A stretch of DNA of 64,000 nt. Source: Neorhizobium galegae bv. orientalis str. HAMBI 540. GTDB taxonomy: Bacteria; Pseudomonadota; Alphaproteobacteria; Rhizobiales; Rhizobiaceae. The notes beneath the pieces are model-generated. The model ran no database searches and was not told the origin of the DNA. It saw nothing but the letters and a program-made list of their open reading frames with translations. Positions within the stretch are counted from its first letter, which is position 1; every line of letters starts with the position of its first letter. The position numbers and the translations under genes are program-made. This document shows, piece by piece, positions 1 through 8,760 of this stretch. Location of the stretch: the NCBI RefSeq assembly GCF_000731315.1, contig NZ_HG938354.1, forward strand, positions 1,674,001 to 1,738,000, in the 5' to 3' direction.

Positions 1-2
1 GG

Positions 3-230
3 ATCATCGATCTCTGGGCGGACGGAACCGTCGACGGCTATACGCTGCAGCCACCCCGCGCGCCGGACGATATCGAGGAATTTGTCGATAAGGTGGTACC
101 GATCCTGCAGGATCGCGGCGTCTATCGTACCCGGTACGAGGAAAAAACCGTCCGCGAGCGGTACGGCCTGCCCTTTCCCGAAGCAGGCGCCGACATCGGC
201 AGGAGCGCCGCCATTTCATGGCTGCGCTGA
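3..230 (+). CDS. C-terminal end of an LLM-class flavin-dependent monooxygenase (partial)
   Basis: An open frame runs in from the left edge and ends at TGA 228-230, giving 75 residues. They align by eye with the last residues of the complete flavin monooxygenase at 47321-48697. Both have a D-G-[YF]-x-[LI]-x-P-P stretch, then EFVDKVVPILQDRG here against DFVDQVVPILRKRG there, then a [YE]YE-x-[KT]-T-[VL]-R-E-x-[YL]-G tail. This is the C-terminus of the NtaA/SnaA/DszA group of FMNH2-dependent oxygenases, which cleave or hydroxylate small organosulfur or N-containing compounds. The catalytic part lies outside the window, so the substrate cannot be guessed. It is convergent with the GST gene. Confidence 0.8.
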   Translation: MIDLWADGTVDGYTLQPPRAPDDIEEFVDKVVPILQDRGVYRTRYEEKTVRERYGLPFPEAGADIGRSAAISWLR

Positions 231-272
231 GCTCCAGTATGATGTGTTGAACCGCCTCTCGCTCGGCTTTGG

Positions 273-974
273 TTAGGCATTGGTCGAGATAGCGGTTTTA
301 AAATGAGGATTCATCTCGCGCTCCAGCACGGTTCGCACGGCTGTTCTTTCGAGCATCTGGTTTTTGTGCCGGGTGAAATGCCCAAGCGTCTCCATCGGCA
401 AGCCGTTGCTCGTGCCCCAGCCATAAAAGACGAGCGCATAGGGGTCCGCGACCGTATATTGTTCGCCCATGATCCAATGGTGATCGGCAATCAACCTGTC
501 GATTTCTACCATGCTCTCCCAGTATCTCGCCGCAGCCTTCGTCCGAATAGCGTCGTGAACCTCTTCCTCATCCGCGAACTGATAGGGCCGGAATTTGGCT
601 TTCTGAGATATATGGGGCGTGTTCGAAAACCACGCCATCTGCGCGATACATTGCATCTGCTCGACAACATCTGTCGGAAACATGCGGAGTTCGGGATTGA
701 TGAGGCCGATATAGGCCAATATCGCGGAGTTTTCCGTGATCACCTGCCCATCCGGCGTCACAAGGGATGGAACTTTCCCCCGGGGATTGATCGCCAGGTA
801 ATACGGAGCGAGATGCTGTTGTTTCCGCAGCAACGTCTCGATCGGTCGAAATGGCCGGCCGGTCTCCTCGAGAGCGATATGGGGAGCAAGCGAACAGGCT
901 CCCGGACTATAGAAAAGAACCGTTTCACCCTTCAGAGCCGAGAGCCCGCCTGAAAGCAGCTCAACATTCTCCAT
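273..974 (-). CDS. Glutathione S-transferase family protein
   Basis: A 233-residue GST with a thioredoxin-fold N-domain (SPGACSLAPHIALEE, then GKVPSLVTPDG and a TENSAIL turn that binds the glutathione gamma-glutamyl end) and a helical C-domain. S-P-G-A-C-S-L is typical of the bacterial beta-type group. I start at the internal ATG (974) because AGGGAGGAA lies at the right distance before it; an in-frame ATG 27 bases upstream has no such site. It is the last gene of the minus-strand catabolic group, 43 bases after the Mo-hydroxylase. In such clusters GSTs often open rings, isomerise or detoxify electrophilic intermediates; that role is inferred. Confidence 0.85.
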   Translation of the reverse strand: MENVELLSGGLSALKGETVLFYSPGACSLAPHIALEETGRPFRPIETLLRKQQHLAPYYLAINPRGKVPSLVTPDGQVITENSAILAYIGLINPELRMFPTDVVEQMQCIAQMAWFSNTPHISQKAKFRPYQFADEEEVHDAIRTKAAARYWESMVEIDRLIADHHWIMGEQYTVADPYALVFYGWGTSNGLPMETLGHFTRHKNQMLERTAVRTVLEREMNPHFKTAISTNA

Positions 975-1017
975 ATCCCGTTCCTCCCTATTGTTTTCCA
1001 AGCCGCCGATCAGATAC

Positions 1018-3129
1018 CTAAGCTCTCAAAGCGGCGGTCATGATCCGTTCCCGTGTCATCGGCATGTCGTGGATGCGCATGCCCAACGCATGAGCGACGG
1101 CATTGCCAATGGCCGCGGCGGTCGGCCCACCGGCGCATTCGCCTACTCCAAGCGCCTCATGCTGGTCCGCTCCGATAAGCTCAACGCGAATTTCCGGTAT
1201 GTCCGAAAACCGAATGACAGGATAGCTATGCCAATCGACGGTCGAGATCCCTTGCGGACCGAAGCCCACCTCTTCGATCAGGGTCCAGCTGATGGCCTGA
1301 ACGATATTGCCTTCGACCTGGTTGACGACGCCGTCGGGATTGATGACCAGCCCCGCATCCACGGCGCACCAGATATCGGTCACGCGCACCGCCTCGTCGA
1401 CCTCGACGGCTGCGACGACCGCGGCATAGGCCGACGCGTTCTTATAGCGGGCGAGACCGATACCCAAGCCCTTCCCGGCACCGCCAGCGTCACGTGATGA
1501 CCAGCCGGCCATCGCCGCGGCCCTTTCAAGGGTTCTGCGGGCACGCGGGTCGGAAAGGGTGGAAAGGCGGTATCTCACCGGATCCTCGCCGGCCCGGGCG
1601 GCAAGTTCGTCGATCAGAGCTTCGATGGCAAAGACATTCAAAGTCGCCCCGAGCCCGCGCAACGACGAGGTGCGCACCGGCACGTCGTGGATCAGGTGGT
1701 AGCTGATCCGCTTGGCCGCCATGTCGTAGAGCGGAATTCCGTTACGCACCGCACCTCCTCCCCGCTCGAGCGGAATGTCGAAGGGCTTGCGTTCGGGCGG
1801 TGGCTCCTTCATCGCCTCGGCGGCCAGCAGATAGGCGCCCCCAACCCCGGGGCGCTGGCCGTGGGTGGCGCTCCATATCTCGGTCGTCCAATCGGCGGGG
1901 CGCCCGGCGGCGTCGAGTGCCGCGTGAACGGTCACGATCATTGCGGAGGAGAGCGGTTCGTAGCCAAATTCCTCTTCCCGCCGCCACATCAGCCGGATCG
2001 GTTTGCCTGGAAGTGCCAATGCCACAAGAGCGGCATCCAACGCGGCATCATCGGCGCCGTTATGGCCATAACAACCAGCGCCTTGCACGTGGTGGCATGC
2101 GACATTTTCGAGGGGCAGGCCCACTGTTTTTGCAATGTTTTCCCGCAACGGATGCATGCCCTGGCCGTGCGACCAGACGGTCAGCATGCCGTCGCGGTAA
2201 ACTGCGACGGCGCAGGACGGGGCTAAGGAGCCGTGAGACAGAAAGGGGCGGGAAAAGGTGGCCGACACGCGATCGGGTATGGAGCCAGCAAGAGGATCGC
2301 CGATCAGCCGGTCAATAGAAGGCTGTGCGGCCACCCATTCGGCCTTGGCCTGTTCGGGATGAAGCGCTCGAGCATTGGTCCAGACGGAATATTCCGCCGC
2401 AGCGACGGCCGCAGCGCGAACGGCGGTCTCGTCGATCCCCACAAACGCCAGGAAGTTATCGATGCGGATGACGTTGATATCGGCGGCGGCCTTGCGCCGC
2501 ACGGCCGCCTCGTCGAGCAGGGCCAGCGCAGCACCGCGGCCAGGCTGGCGCAGGGTGCGGGCATGCAGCATGCCGGGCAGCGTCATGTCCTGGATGAAGC
2601 CCGATCCGGTCAGCTTTGCAGGAAGATCGAGCCGCGAAACGGAAGTGCCGACGAGACGGTAAGCATCCGCAGGCTTCGGCGAAACCATGCCTGTCGCCTC
2701 GGCAGAAAGATCGAGCTCGCCCGCGATCGCCCAATAGTCGATCCCGCTCGGAATACCGTTTCTGAAAAAGACACCTTCGACGATGGTGAGTTCATCCGGC
2801 GAGGCGTTCAGACGCAGGGCAGCATGCATCAAGGCAAGCGCGCGGACTTCCGCTGCGACGAGGCGAATTGCAGCGCCAGAATGCTCGATCGACCAGCTGG
2901 AGGCGGTATAACCTTCCCCCGGCCCCTCCACGCTGTTGCCGGACATCATGCTGATCTGGCCGATGCCCAAATCCAGTTCCTCCGCGGCGATCTGGGCAAG
3001 CGCGGTCAGAACCCCCTGCCCGAGCTCGACCTTGCCGGTGCCGATCCGTACCGTGCGGTCGCCGAGGAAGCGAAGCCAGCGGTCCAGACGCGGGTTGTCC
3101 TTCAGACTGTGGACAAGCCCCGCCATCAA
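1018..3129 (-). CDS. Molybdenum hydroxylase large subunit (IorB/NicB-like)
   Basis: A 703-residue molybdopterin-binding subunit of the xanthine dehydrogenase superfamily. Near the N-terminus is KVELGQGVLTALAQIAAEELD, typical of the two-subunit isoquinoline 1-oxidoreductase / nicotinate dehydrogenase branch. In the middle is QGAGCYGHNGADDAALDAALVA, the cofactor-binding loop, and near the C-terminus QVEGNIVQAISWTLIEEV and GVGECAGGPTAAAIGNAV with the expected catalytic glutamate. There is no signal peptide and no fused cytochrome c. Its start overlaps the stop of the 2Fe-2S subunit by four bases (ATGA). There is no FAD subunit, which fits electron transfer to a cytochrome or quinone. The expected chemistry is hydroxylation of a carbon next to N in a heteroaromatic ring, but the substrate is unknown. 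Confidence 0.85.
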   Translation of the reverse strand: MMAGLVHSLKDNPRLDRWLRFLGDRTVRIGTGKVELGQGVLTALAQIAAEELDLGIGQISMMSGNSVEGPGEGYTASSWSIEHSGAAIRLVAAEVRALALMHAALRLNASPDELTIVEGVFFRNGIPSGIDYWAIAGELDLSAEATGMVSPKPADAYRLVGTSVSRLDLPAKLTGSGFIQDMTLPGMLHARTLRQPGRGAALALLDEAAVRRKAAADINVIRIDNFLAFVGIDETAVRAAAVAAAEYSVWTNARALHPEQAKAEWVAAQPSIDRLIGDPLAGSIPDRVSATFSRPFLSHGSLAPSCAVAVYRDGMLTVWSHGQGMHPLRENIAKTVGLPLENVACHHVQGAGCYGHNGADDAALDAALVALALPGKPIRLMWRREEEFGYEPLSSAMIVTVHAALDAAGRPADWTTEIWSATHGQRPGVGGAYLLAAEAMKEPPPERKPFDIPLERGGGAVRNGIPLYDMAAKRISYHLIHDVPVRTSSLRGLGATLNVFAIEALIDELAARAGEDPVRYRLSTLSDPRARRTLERAAAMAGWSSRDAGGAGKGLGIGLARYKNASAYAAVVAAVEVDEAVRVTDIWCAVDAGLVINPDGVVNQVEGNIVQAISWTLIEEVGFGPQGISTVDWHSYPVIRFSDIPEIRVELIGADQHEALGVGECAGGPTAAAIGNAVAHALGMRIHDMPMTRERIMTAALRA

Positions 3130-3605
3130 ACCACCTCATGGCGCAATGCGGCGGCTGCCTTGAGCACAGCGCGCAGGATGCGGGGATGCGATCCGCAGCG
3201 ACAGAGGTTTGCATCGAGCGCCGCAGCGACTTCAGCGCGCGTGGGGTCCGGATTGCGATCCAGAAAGGCTTTCGCTGCAATGAGAATGCCCGACAGGCAA
3301 TATCCGCACTGTCCTGCCTGCTCTTCGAGAAAAGCCTGCTGAAGCGGATGCAGCGCTTCGGCCGAGCCCAAACCTTCCACGGTGGTGATGCTGCGACCGC
3401 CAAGCGTACCGACCTCGCGACTGCAAGAATATTCTGCAGAACCATCGATCAGCACCATGCACGCCCCGCATTGCTCAAGCCCGCAGCCATATCGGCTGCC
3501 CTTCAGCCCCAGATGATTACGCAGCACGTCCAGTAGAGGCATAGTGGGAGGAACATCCAGGTCGTATTCCCGACCGTTGACGGTCAGAGTAAAAGGCTTG
3601 CTCAT
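3126..3605 (-). CDS. 2Fe-2S ferredoxin subunit of the Mo hydroxylase
   Basis: A 159-residue small subunit with two iron-sulfur clusters. Cys41, 46, 49 and 61 form the plant-ferredoxin-type site (CGLEQCGAC), and Cys100, 103, 135 and 137 (CGYC...CRC) form the helical-bundle cluster near molybdopterin. The length matches IorA/NicA-type subunits. It passes electrons from the Mo centre of the large subunit, with which it is translationally coupled. It opens this transcriptional subgroup, since a good terminator lies upstream at 3689-3723. Confidence 0.92.
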   Translation of the reverse strand: MSKPFTLTVNGREYDLDVPPTMPLLDVLRNHLGLKGSRYGCGLEQCGACMVLIDGSAEYSCSREVGTLGGRSITTVEGLGSAEALHPLQQAFLEEQAGQCGYCLSGILIAAKAFLDRNPDPTRAEVAAALDANLCRCGSHPRILRAVLKAAAALRHEVV

Positions 3606-3688
3606 GCAATGCAGTCTCTTCTTTGCCTGCCTAACGAGATGTCCGGTAGCTGAGGATCGTAGCGGCGGGACCGCCCGGCCTGCTCTCT

Positions 3689-3723
3689 AAAAAATGCCGG
3701 GCGTTGAACTTCAGCACCCGGCA
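3689..3723 (-). terminator. Rho-independent terminator after the tctC-type gene
   Basis: On the minus strand TGCCGGG (3723-3717) pairs with CCCGGCA (3701-3695), with a further TGAA/TTCA pairing inside the loop, followed by TTTTTT (3694-3689). It lies 31 bases after the stop of the solute-binding protein gene. It separates the transporter genes from the hydroxylase genes. Confidence 0.8.
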
Positions 3724-3753
3724 ATCGCTTTGCCGCCCGCCTTCAGATCGAAA

Positions 3754-4728
3754 TCAGCTCGGCTGGACGAGGCCCGCCTTGACCAAGGGTTTGAGGGATT
3801 CAATCTCGCGCTCGATCGAACCGCGCATTTCGTCTGGCGTATTGACCACGGCCGTTAGACCAAGCGACGCCAGCTTGGCTTTTGCGGCGGGCGTGTCGCT
3901 CCACTCCTTGATGGCCTTATGGATGGCACTGACGATCTCGGGAGACATTCCCTTCGGGCCGACCGCGCCGAACCAAAGGGTTTGATTATAGTCCTTGAGC
4001 CCCTGTTCCGCGACCGTCTTTACATTTGGCAATTCGCCGATGCGCTGTGCTGACGTCACGGCAACGCCGTGGATTTTCCCGTCCTTGATATGCGGCAGGT
4101 AATTGGACGGCGCGTCGAGAGCGAAATCGATATGCCCGCCGAGCAGATCGGCGAGCAGGGGCGGCGAGCCCTTGTAGGGGATGTGGTTTATTTCAATGCC
4201 GGTCTGCAGGCTGATGATGGCAGCACAGATATGACCTTTCGTTCCGGCGCCCGGGTTTCCGATATTTATCTTTCCGGGATTGGCTTTCGCGTAGGCGATC
4301 AATTCCTGAAGCGATTTCGCCGGCGCCTTGGCGCTTGCGGTCAGCAGTGCCGGGCTTTCTGCAACCACGGTGATGGGCGTGAAGTCGACCTGAGGATCAT
4401 AGGCGAGATTGGTCTGCACCACCTTGTTGGCCGCGATCGGTGCACTGCCGCTGATGAGGATCGTGTAGCCGTCCGGCGCCGAGCGGGCGAGCTTTCCGCC
4501 TGCGAGTGCACCGGCCGCGCCGGCCAGGTTTTCGATAACGAACTGCTGGCCGAATTTCGTCGTCAGCAGGTCTGCCACGAGGCGGGCGATAATGTCGCTC
4601 GTGCCGCCCGGAGGGTAAGCCGAGATCACCACCACCGACTTGCTTGGCCAGTTGGCGGCAATTGCTATTCTGCCTGAAGCCAGCGCGACAGCTGATCCTC
4701 CGAGCACGATGAATTCTCGTCTGTTCAT
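3754..4728 (-). CDS. Tripartite tricarboxylate transporter solute-binding protein (TctC/Bug family)
   Basis: A 324-residue periplasmic receptor. It begins with a twin-arginine-like MNRREF and a hydrophobic signal, with probable cleavage after AIAA. The Bug fold follows: YPPGGTSDIIARLVA, the first ligand loop; IENLAGAAGALAGGKLARSAPDGYT; and a conserved GAGTKGHI region. Bug proteins bind carboxylates or small aromatic acids through main-chain contacts, so the ligand cannot be read directly. The partner membrane genes lie upstream on the same strand (tctA 5570-7075, tctB 7094-7552), separated by the NTF2-like gene. That insertion suggests the imported acid feeds this catabolic cluster. Confidence 0.92.
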   Translation of the reverse strand: MNRREFIVLGGSAVALASGRIAIAANWPSKSVVVISAYPPGGTSDIIARLVADLLTTKFGQQFVIENLAGAAGALAGGKLARSAPDGYTILISGSAPIAANKVVQTNLAYDPQVDFTPITVVAESPALLTASAKAPAKSLQELIAYAKANPGKINIGNPGAGTKGHICAAIISLQTGIEINHIPYKGSPPLLADLLGGHIDFALDAPSNYLPHIKDGKIHGVAVTSAQRIGELPNVKTVAEQGLKDYNQTLWFGAVGPKGMSPEIVSAIHKAIKEWSDTPAAKAKLASLGLTAVVNTPDEMRGSIEREIESLKPLVKAGLVQPS

Positions 4729-4815
4729 TCTGTTCCTCCTCCCACTCGTTGAATCGAGTTCCTTGGCTAAAGCCCTACCCTGTCTGCTGTTCAGGGCGAA
4801 CTGCTGACTATCGCC

Positions 4816-4832
4816 GTTCCGCCCTTTGGAAC
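4816..4832. promoter_or_regulatory. IclR-type operator candidate D (GTTCCGCCCTTTGGAAC)
   Basis: A 17-bp site 84 bases before the solute-binding protein gene. It matches the motif found near the IclR gene and in the aldolase/BKACE intergenic region (GTTYCGC-N5-GAAAC) except for one base. It is also the core of an 8-bp perfect hairpin (GCCGTTCC 4813-4820, GGAACGGC 4828-4835), so an RNA role cannot be excluded. Confidence 0.4.
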
Positions 4833-4860
4833 GGCCGGCATGGTCTACCTGCGCCGGCCG

Positions 4861-5484
4861 TCATTCATGGCCGGCAAGCCAGCGTTCTTCGCCGGCGTGG
4901 AAAGCGCTGAGCTCGTCGGGCCGATCATCCCCCAAAAGGTCAGGACTGACCGTCACACCCCGCTTGTGCTGGATATAGGTGAGGAACTTGTAGGACGGCC
5001 GCATCGTCGCCAGAAGCGACCAGTCGACAGGCAGCACATCCGACGGATTGACCGGTTTCATGATGTCCCTCTCGAAAAGCACCTCGAAACTCATCAGCTT
5101 CCACGTCCCCGTTTCCCGGACCGCCCGAGAAAAAAAGCGGCAGAAGACGTGAACGTCGACTTCGATGTCGTCGGGACGAGCGCGGTTGAAAATCATCGCC
5201 GGACTTTCAACGGTTGCTCGATCACCGTTGACCTGCGCGAAAGCTGGAAACACCCAGTGCTTGCTGTTGCCGGTCGCGCCCATCCATTTGCGGGTCGCCT
5301 CCACATAGGCCTCTCCGCCGCGGGCATCATACCAGCTTGTGCGAATGTAAGCGTCCTTGTGGAAACATGCGCTCATGGTGTCGAAACGACGTTGGTCACG
5401 GGCAAATCGCTCGCGGCGCACAAGGTCGAATAGTTCTTCACGATCAAGAAGAGCTCGAAGGCGCTTGTCATCGTCCAGCTGCAT
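4861..5484 (-). CDS. NTF2-like/SnoaL-fold protein, aromatic dioxygenase beta-subunit type
   Basis: A 207-residue protein of the NTF2-like superfamily. It starts with a helical D-R-E-E-L-F-D-L-V-R-R-E-R-F-A-R-D-Q-R-R-F-D segment and has an S-W-Y-D-A-R-G-G-E-A-Y loop and a strand-rich second half. This layout is shared by SnoaL_4 proteins, which act as small hydratases, isomerases or dehydratases, and by beta subunits of ring-hydroxylating dioxygenases. No dioxygenase alpha subunit (Rieske motif) is present nearby, so a stand-alone catalytic or binding role on a pathway intermediate is more likely. It is in line with tctBA upstream and tctC downstream. Confidence 0.7.
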   Translation of the reverse strand: MQLDDDKRLRALLDREELFDLVRRERFARDQRRFDTMSACFHKDAYIRTSWYDARGGEAYVEATRKWMGATGNSKHWVFPAFAQVNGDRATVESPAMIFNRARPDDIEVDVHVFCRFFSRAVRETGTWKLMSFEVLFERDIMKPVNPSDVLPVDWSLLATMRPSYKFLTYIQHKRGVTVSPDLLGDDRPDELSAFHAGEERWLAGHE

Positions 5485-5569
5485 ATTAACCCCCTGAAGG
5501 TGGATCCATTGGTTCGGTCAGTGTCAGGCGCTCGCGGCAGAAGTCAGCCGGACGCTTCATTTGTTGCCG

Positions 5570-7075
5570 TCAGTCGGCCTCCTGCAGCCCCTCCTCGCGC
5601 ACCTTGCGGAAGCGCGGCGATACAATCGACAGGAGGAGCAGGAAGGCAACGATCAGCGTGCCGAGACTGAGCGGGCTCGTGAAAAAGACCGTCGGGTCGC
5701 CATGGGAGATCAGGAGCGCCCGTCGCAGATATTCTTCGGCCATCGGGCCGAGGATCATGGCGAGAATGAGAGGCGCAGGTTCTGCCCCGACTTTCTTGAA
5801 GAAGTATCCGAGCACGCCGAACAGAGCCATCATGTAAACATCGAAAACGTTGTTGTTGATGCTGTAGACGCCGATCGCGATGAAGACGCAAATCACCGGG
5901 AACAGGAAATGATAGGGCACCGAGATCAGCTTCGCCCACATGCCGACAAGCGGAAGATTGAGAAACAGCAGCATGAGGTTACCGAGCCACATGGAGACGA
6001 CAAGGCCCCAGAACAGGGCTGGCTGTTGCGTCAGGATTTCAGGCCCCGGCTGGACACCCTGAACCACCAGTGCACCGATCATCAGCGCCATGGTCGCGGT
6101 TCCGGGAAGGCCGAGCGTCAGCATCGGGATGAAACAGGTTTGCGCCGCGGCATTGTTGGCGGCCTCGGGTGCCGCGACGCCTTCGATCGCTCCCTTGCCG
6201 AATTGCTCGGGATGCCGGGAAATCTTCTTCTCCAGCGCATAGGCTGAAAACGAGGCGAGCAATACCCCTGCACCCGGCAACACGCCGACCAATACACCGA
6301 TGCCGGTGCCGCGCAGGATCGGCGCGGACATTCGGCGCCAATCGTCGGCAGTCGGAAACAGGCTGCTGACCGTCGCCACGCTGGCGACCCGGTTCCGCTC
6401 GTTCTCCAGATTTGCAAGAACATCGCCCAGACCGAATATGCCGGTGGCGACGACGACGAAATCCAGCCCGTCCAGGAGGTTGGCGGAATCGAATGTATAG
6501 CGTGCGGCGCCGGAATTGACGTCGGTTCCGATCATGCCGAGAAGAACGCCGAACAACGCCATGCCGAAGGCCGTGAGCAGGGAACCACTTGTCAGCACCA
6601 TCGACGTGATAAGGCCGAGCACGATCAGCGAGAAGTATTCCGCAGGCCCGAACGTCAAGGCGAAACTCGCCAGAAGTGGTGCCGATATCGCGATGAAGAG
6701 CGTGCCGACCGTACCGGCGAAGAAGCTGCCGATCGCTGCCGCCGCCAATGCCCGTCCAGCCTTTCCCTGCTTGGCCATTTCATGGCCATCCAGCGTCGTG
6801 ACGACGGACGAAGCCTCGCCGGGAATGTTCATCAGAATGGCCGTGGTCGAGCCGCCATACTGGGAACCATAAAAGATGCCCGCCAGCATGATCAGCGCCG
6901 TGTCGATCGGCAGTCCGAACGTGAAAGGCAGCAGCATCGAAATGGTGGCGATAGGACCGAGGCCAGGCAATACACCGACGGCCGTGCCGAGAAACACGCC
7001 GAAAAAACAGTAAAGGAAGTTCTCCGGCGTGGTCGCCGTCGAAAATCCAAGCAGAAGTCCGTTGAATATATCCAT
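5570..7075 (-). CDS. Tripartite tricarboxylate transporter large membrane subunit (TctA)
   Basis: A 501-residue integral membrane protein with about 11-12 hydrophobic segments. The family signature is near the N-terminus ([21 protein letters not shown]), followed by [18 protein letters not shown]. The internal repeat appears as [22 protein letters not shown], with [22 protein letters not shown] after it. Full length for the family. It forms the cation-coupled permease with the TctB protein encoded 18 bases upstream and takes ligand from the Bug receptor at 3754-4728. Confidence 0.95.
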   Translation of the reverse strand: MDIFNGLLLGFSTATTPENFLYCFFGVFLGTAVGVLPGLGPIATISMLLPFTFGLPIDTALIMLAGIFYGSQYGGSTTAILMNIPGEASSVVTTLDGHEMAKQGKAGRALAAAAIGSFFAGTVGTLFIAISAPLLASFALTFGPAEYFSLIVLGLITSMVLTSGSLLTAFGMALFGVLLGMIGTDVNSGAARYTFDSANLLDGLDFVVVATGIFGLGDVLANLENERNRVASVATVSSLFPTADDWRRMSAPILRGTGIGVLVGVLPGAGVLLASFSAYALEKKISRHPEQFGKGAIEGVAAPEAANNAAAQTCFIPMLTLGLPGTATMALMIGALVVQGVQPGPEILTQQPALFWGLVVSMWLGNLMLLFLNLPLVGMWAKLISVPYHFLFPVICVFIAIGVYSINNNVFDVYMMALFGVLGYFFKKVGAEPAPLILAMILGPMAEEYLRRALLISHGDPTVFFTSPLSLGTLIVAFLLLLSIVSPRFRKVREEGLQEAD

Positions 7076-7093
7076 GTCAAACTCCTGCGATGT

Positions 7094-7552
7094 CTATAGG
7101 CCAAGGCCCTGCAGCCAGTTTCCGACAATCGGAACAGGCAGGCCGAGCAGTTCCACAAAAAGGACCGAACAGAGCGCGGCAAAAGCAGCCGCCCCTGCGA
7201 AGGCTCTCCAGTCGAGCCGGAATTTTTCGCTCGTCGTGGCGCTGACGACCGTCAGCAGGAAGACGGCGATCGGCAGACCGAGCGGTTCGACGACCAGGCC
7301 AAAAATCAGGATCGCGAGGGAAACCACGACGATCGGCTTCCAGCCGATTTCCGGTATCGCAACGAGGGTCAGCCGCGATCGGAACAGAACCAGAATGCCT
7401 GTGAGAACGAGCAGGCTCGATATGATAACAGGAAAATAACCCGGCCCCATCCGACTGGATGTCCCGAACGGATAGCTTGCAGCCATCACTGCCGACCCGA
7501 CACCGATGGTGGTAAAAAACAGTCCCAGTAAAACGTCTTGGCTAAGCTTCAT
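7094..7552 (-). CDS. Tripartite tricarboxylate transporter small membrane subunit (TctB)
   Basis: A 152-residue protein with four predicted membrane helices, near residues 7-26, 40-58, 75-105 and 115-140, the usual TctB topology. It directly precedes the large subunit. TctB is poorly conserved, so the assignment rests on topology, length and position. It is the first gene of the transporter run, about 50 bases downstream of a strong palindrome (7603-7631) that may control it. Confidence 0.9.
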   Translation of the reverse strand: MKLSQDVLLGLFFTTIGVGSAVMAASYPFGTSSRMGPGYFPVIISSLLVLTGILVLFRSRLTLVAIPEIGWKPIVVVSLAILIFGLVVEPLGLPIAVFLLTVVSATTSEKFRLDWRAFAGAAAFAALCSVLFVELLGLPVPIVGNWLQGLGL

Positions 7553-7602
7553 CCGAGCTCCTCACCCCAGAAGAAGTGACACGCTATCGTCAGATACCGA
7601 TG

Positions 7603-7631
7603 CATGGTCCATCTCTCGAGAATGGACCATG
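7603..7631. promoter_or_regulatory. 29-bp palindrome upstream of the tctB-type gene
   Basis: CATGGTCCAT (7603-7612) and its perfect complement ATGGACCATG (7622-7631) surround a 9-base centre that itself contains TCTCGAGA. There is no T-tract, so an operator for a dimeric regulator is more likely than a terminator. The rest of the 7553-7789 gap shows nothing else I can name. Confidence 0.5.
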
Positions 7632-7789
7632 ATCATCAACGCACTATCGAAACGTGCTCACATGGTTGATCAATACAAAGCTGGTGAAGGCTGGCAACGC
7701 GGCAATGACGATGTTTCACCAGACGAAGACGGTCGAAGCGGCGTGTCACAGAATAGCGCGCGGCGTTTCGGGCAACTTGCATGCTTGCT

Positions 7790-8551
7790 TTATAGATGGC
7801 GCCCCTCGTCGACAGGAACGATGATGCCGGTCGAGCTGGTGAGATGGACGATACAGGCGATAACCGCGCGCGCAACGTCATCCGGGGTGGTGATCCTCGC
7901 CAGAGGCAGCCTTTCCGCAACCTTCTGCAGCTGGTCTCGGGAACGATTGGGAACGAAATCCGTGTCCACGCCGGCAGGTGAAACGGAAAAGACGCGAATC
8001 TTGGGCGCCAGAACCTTGGCAAGCGCGATGGTGAGCGCATCAAGCCCGCCCTTGGCGGCCAGATATGCGAGGCTGCTCCCCACCCCCGTCCGCGCTGCAA
8101 TGGAAGAGATGTTGACGATCGTCGCGCTGTCGACCTGTTCCAACAAGGGCCGAAATGCGCGGATCATGGCAAATGGGCCTCTCAGATTTACCGTCAACGC
8201 TCGATCGAAGATGTCATCCGTCAACGCGTCGAAATCGTTTGCCGCAACGGGCGTGGTGGCGCCTCCGCAGTTGACCAGGGCATCGAGGCCGCCGAATTTC
8301 TCTCCGACGGCGGAGGCTGCCTCGGTGACCGAGGCCGGATCGTCGATCGCGATACGAATTGCAACGTGACCGCTGCCCTGGAGGCCGTTCACGACCTCCT
8401 CCGCCATCTCGCGTCGGCTGTTGTAGCCGACGATGACGGTGCTGCCCATGCCGGCGAGACGTGCCGCCGTCGCCCGACCGATCCCGCTGTTTCCACCGGT
8501 GACGAGCGCGACTTTCGGAATTTTTAGTTCCGGGATTTCGATGGCAGTCAT
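7790..8551 (-). CDS. SDR-family NAD(P)-dependent oxidoreductase
   Basis: A 253-residue classical short-chain dehydrogenase. TGGNSGIGRA is the dinucleotide-binding glycine motif, NCGG the structural NAG equivalent, the catalytic Ser is in NISS, and YLAAK supplies the catalytic Tyr-x-x-x-Lys. The start at 8551 is chosen because GGGAGGGG precedes it; a longer frame begins five codons upstream without a ribosome site. It likely oxidises a hydroxy-acyl or ring-opened alcohol in the cluster's pathway, which is inferred from context only. It is separated from tctB by the palindrome region and from the aldolase by about 210 bases with no gene. Confidence 0.9.
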   Translation of the reverse strand: MTAIEIPELKIPKVALVTGGNSGIGRATAARLAGMGSTVIVGYNSRREMAEEVVNGLQGSGHVAIRIAIDDPASVTEAASAVGEKFGGLDALVNCGGATTPVAANDFDALTDDIFDRALTVNLRGPFAMIRAFRPLLEQVDSATIVNISSIAARTGVGSSLAYLAAKGGLDALTIALAKVLAPKIRVFSVSPAGVDTDFVPNRSRDQLQKVAERLPLARITTPDDVARAVIACIVHLTSSTGIIVPVDEGRHL

Positions 8552-8760
8552 TTCCCCTCCCGGCAAGACCTCTTCGATTCCTGCCCATTATCGAAAGCTT
8601 GATGAAAATGCGGATCCGTCCAGCCATCCCCGCTGGTCGAACCCGATCAAGCAGGGACGTCGGCAATCTGCCCGGTCGACGCCCCCACGAAAAGCCCCGT
8701 CGTCCACAAGCGGCCGGTGCCGGGATCGCGATCCATAACGGTTTCGCCGGCGCCAGCCAG

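Noticed and set aside
2233..3342. Long plus-strand open frame of 369 codons opposite the Mo hydroxylase
   Set aside because: Lies entirely antisense to genes with clear family motifs; low-complexity Arg/Gly/Asp product, an effect of G+C-rich codon use.
4861..5484. Ring-hydroxylating dioxygenase beta subunit
   Set aside because: No alpha subunit or Rieske protein is present; kept as an NTF2-like protein only.
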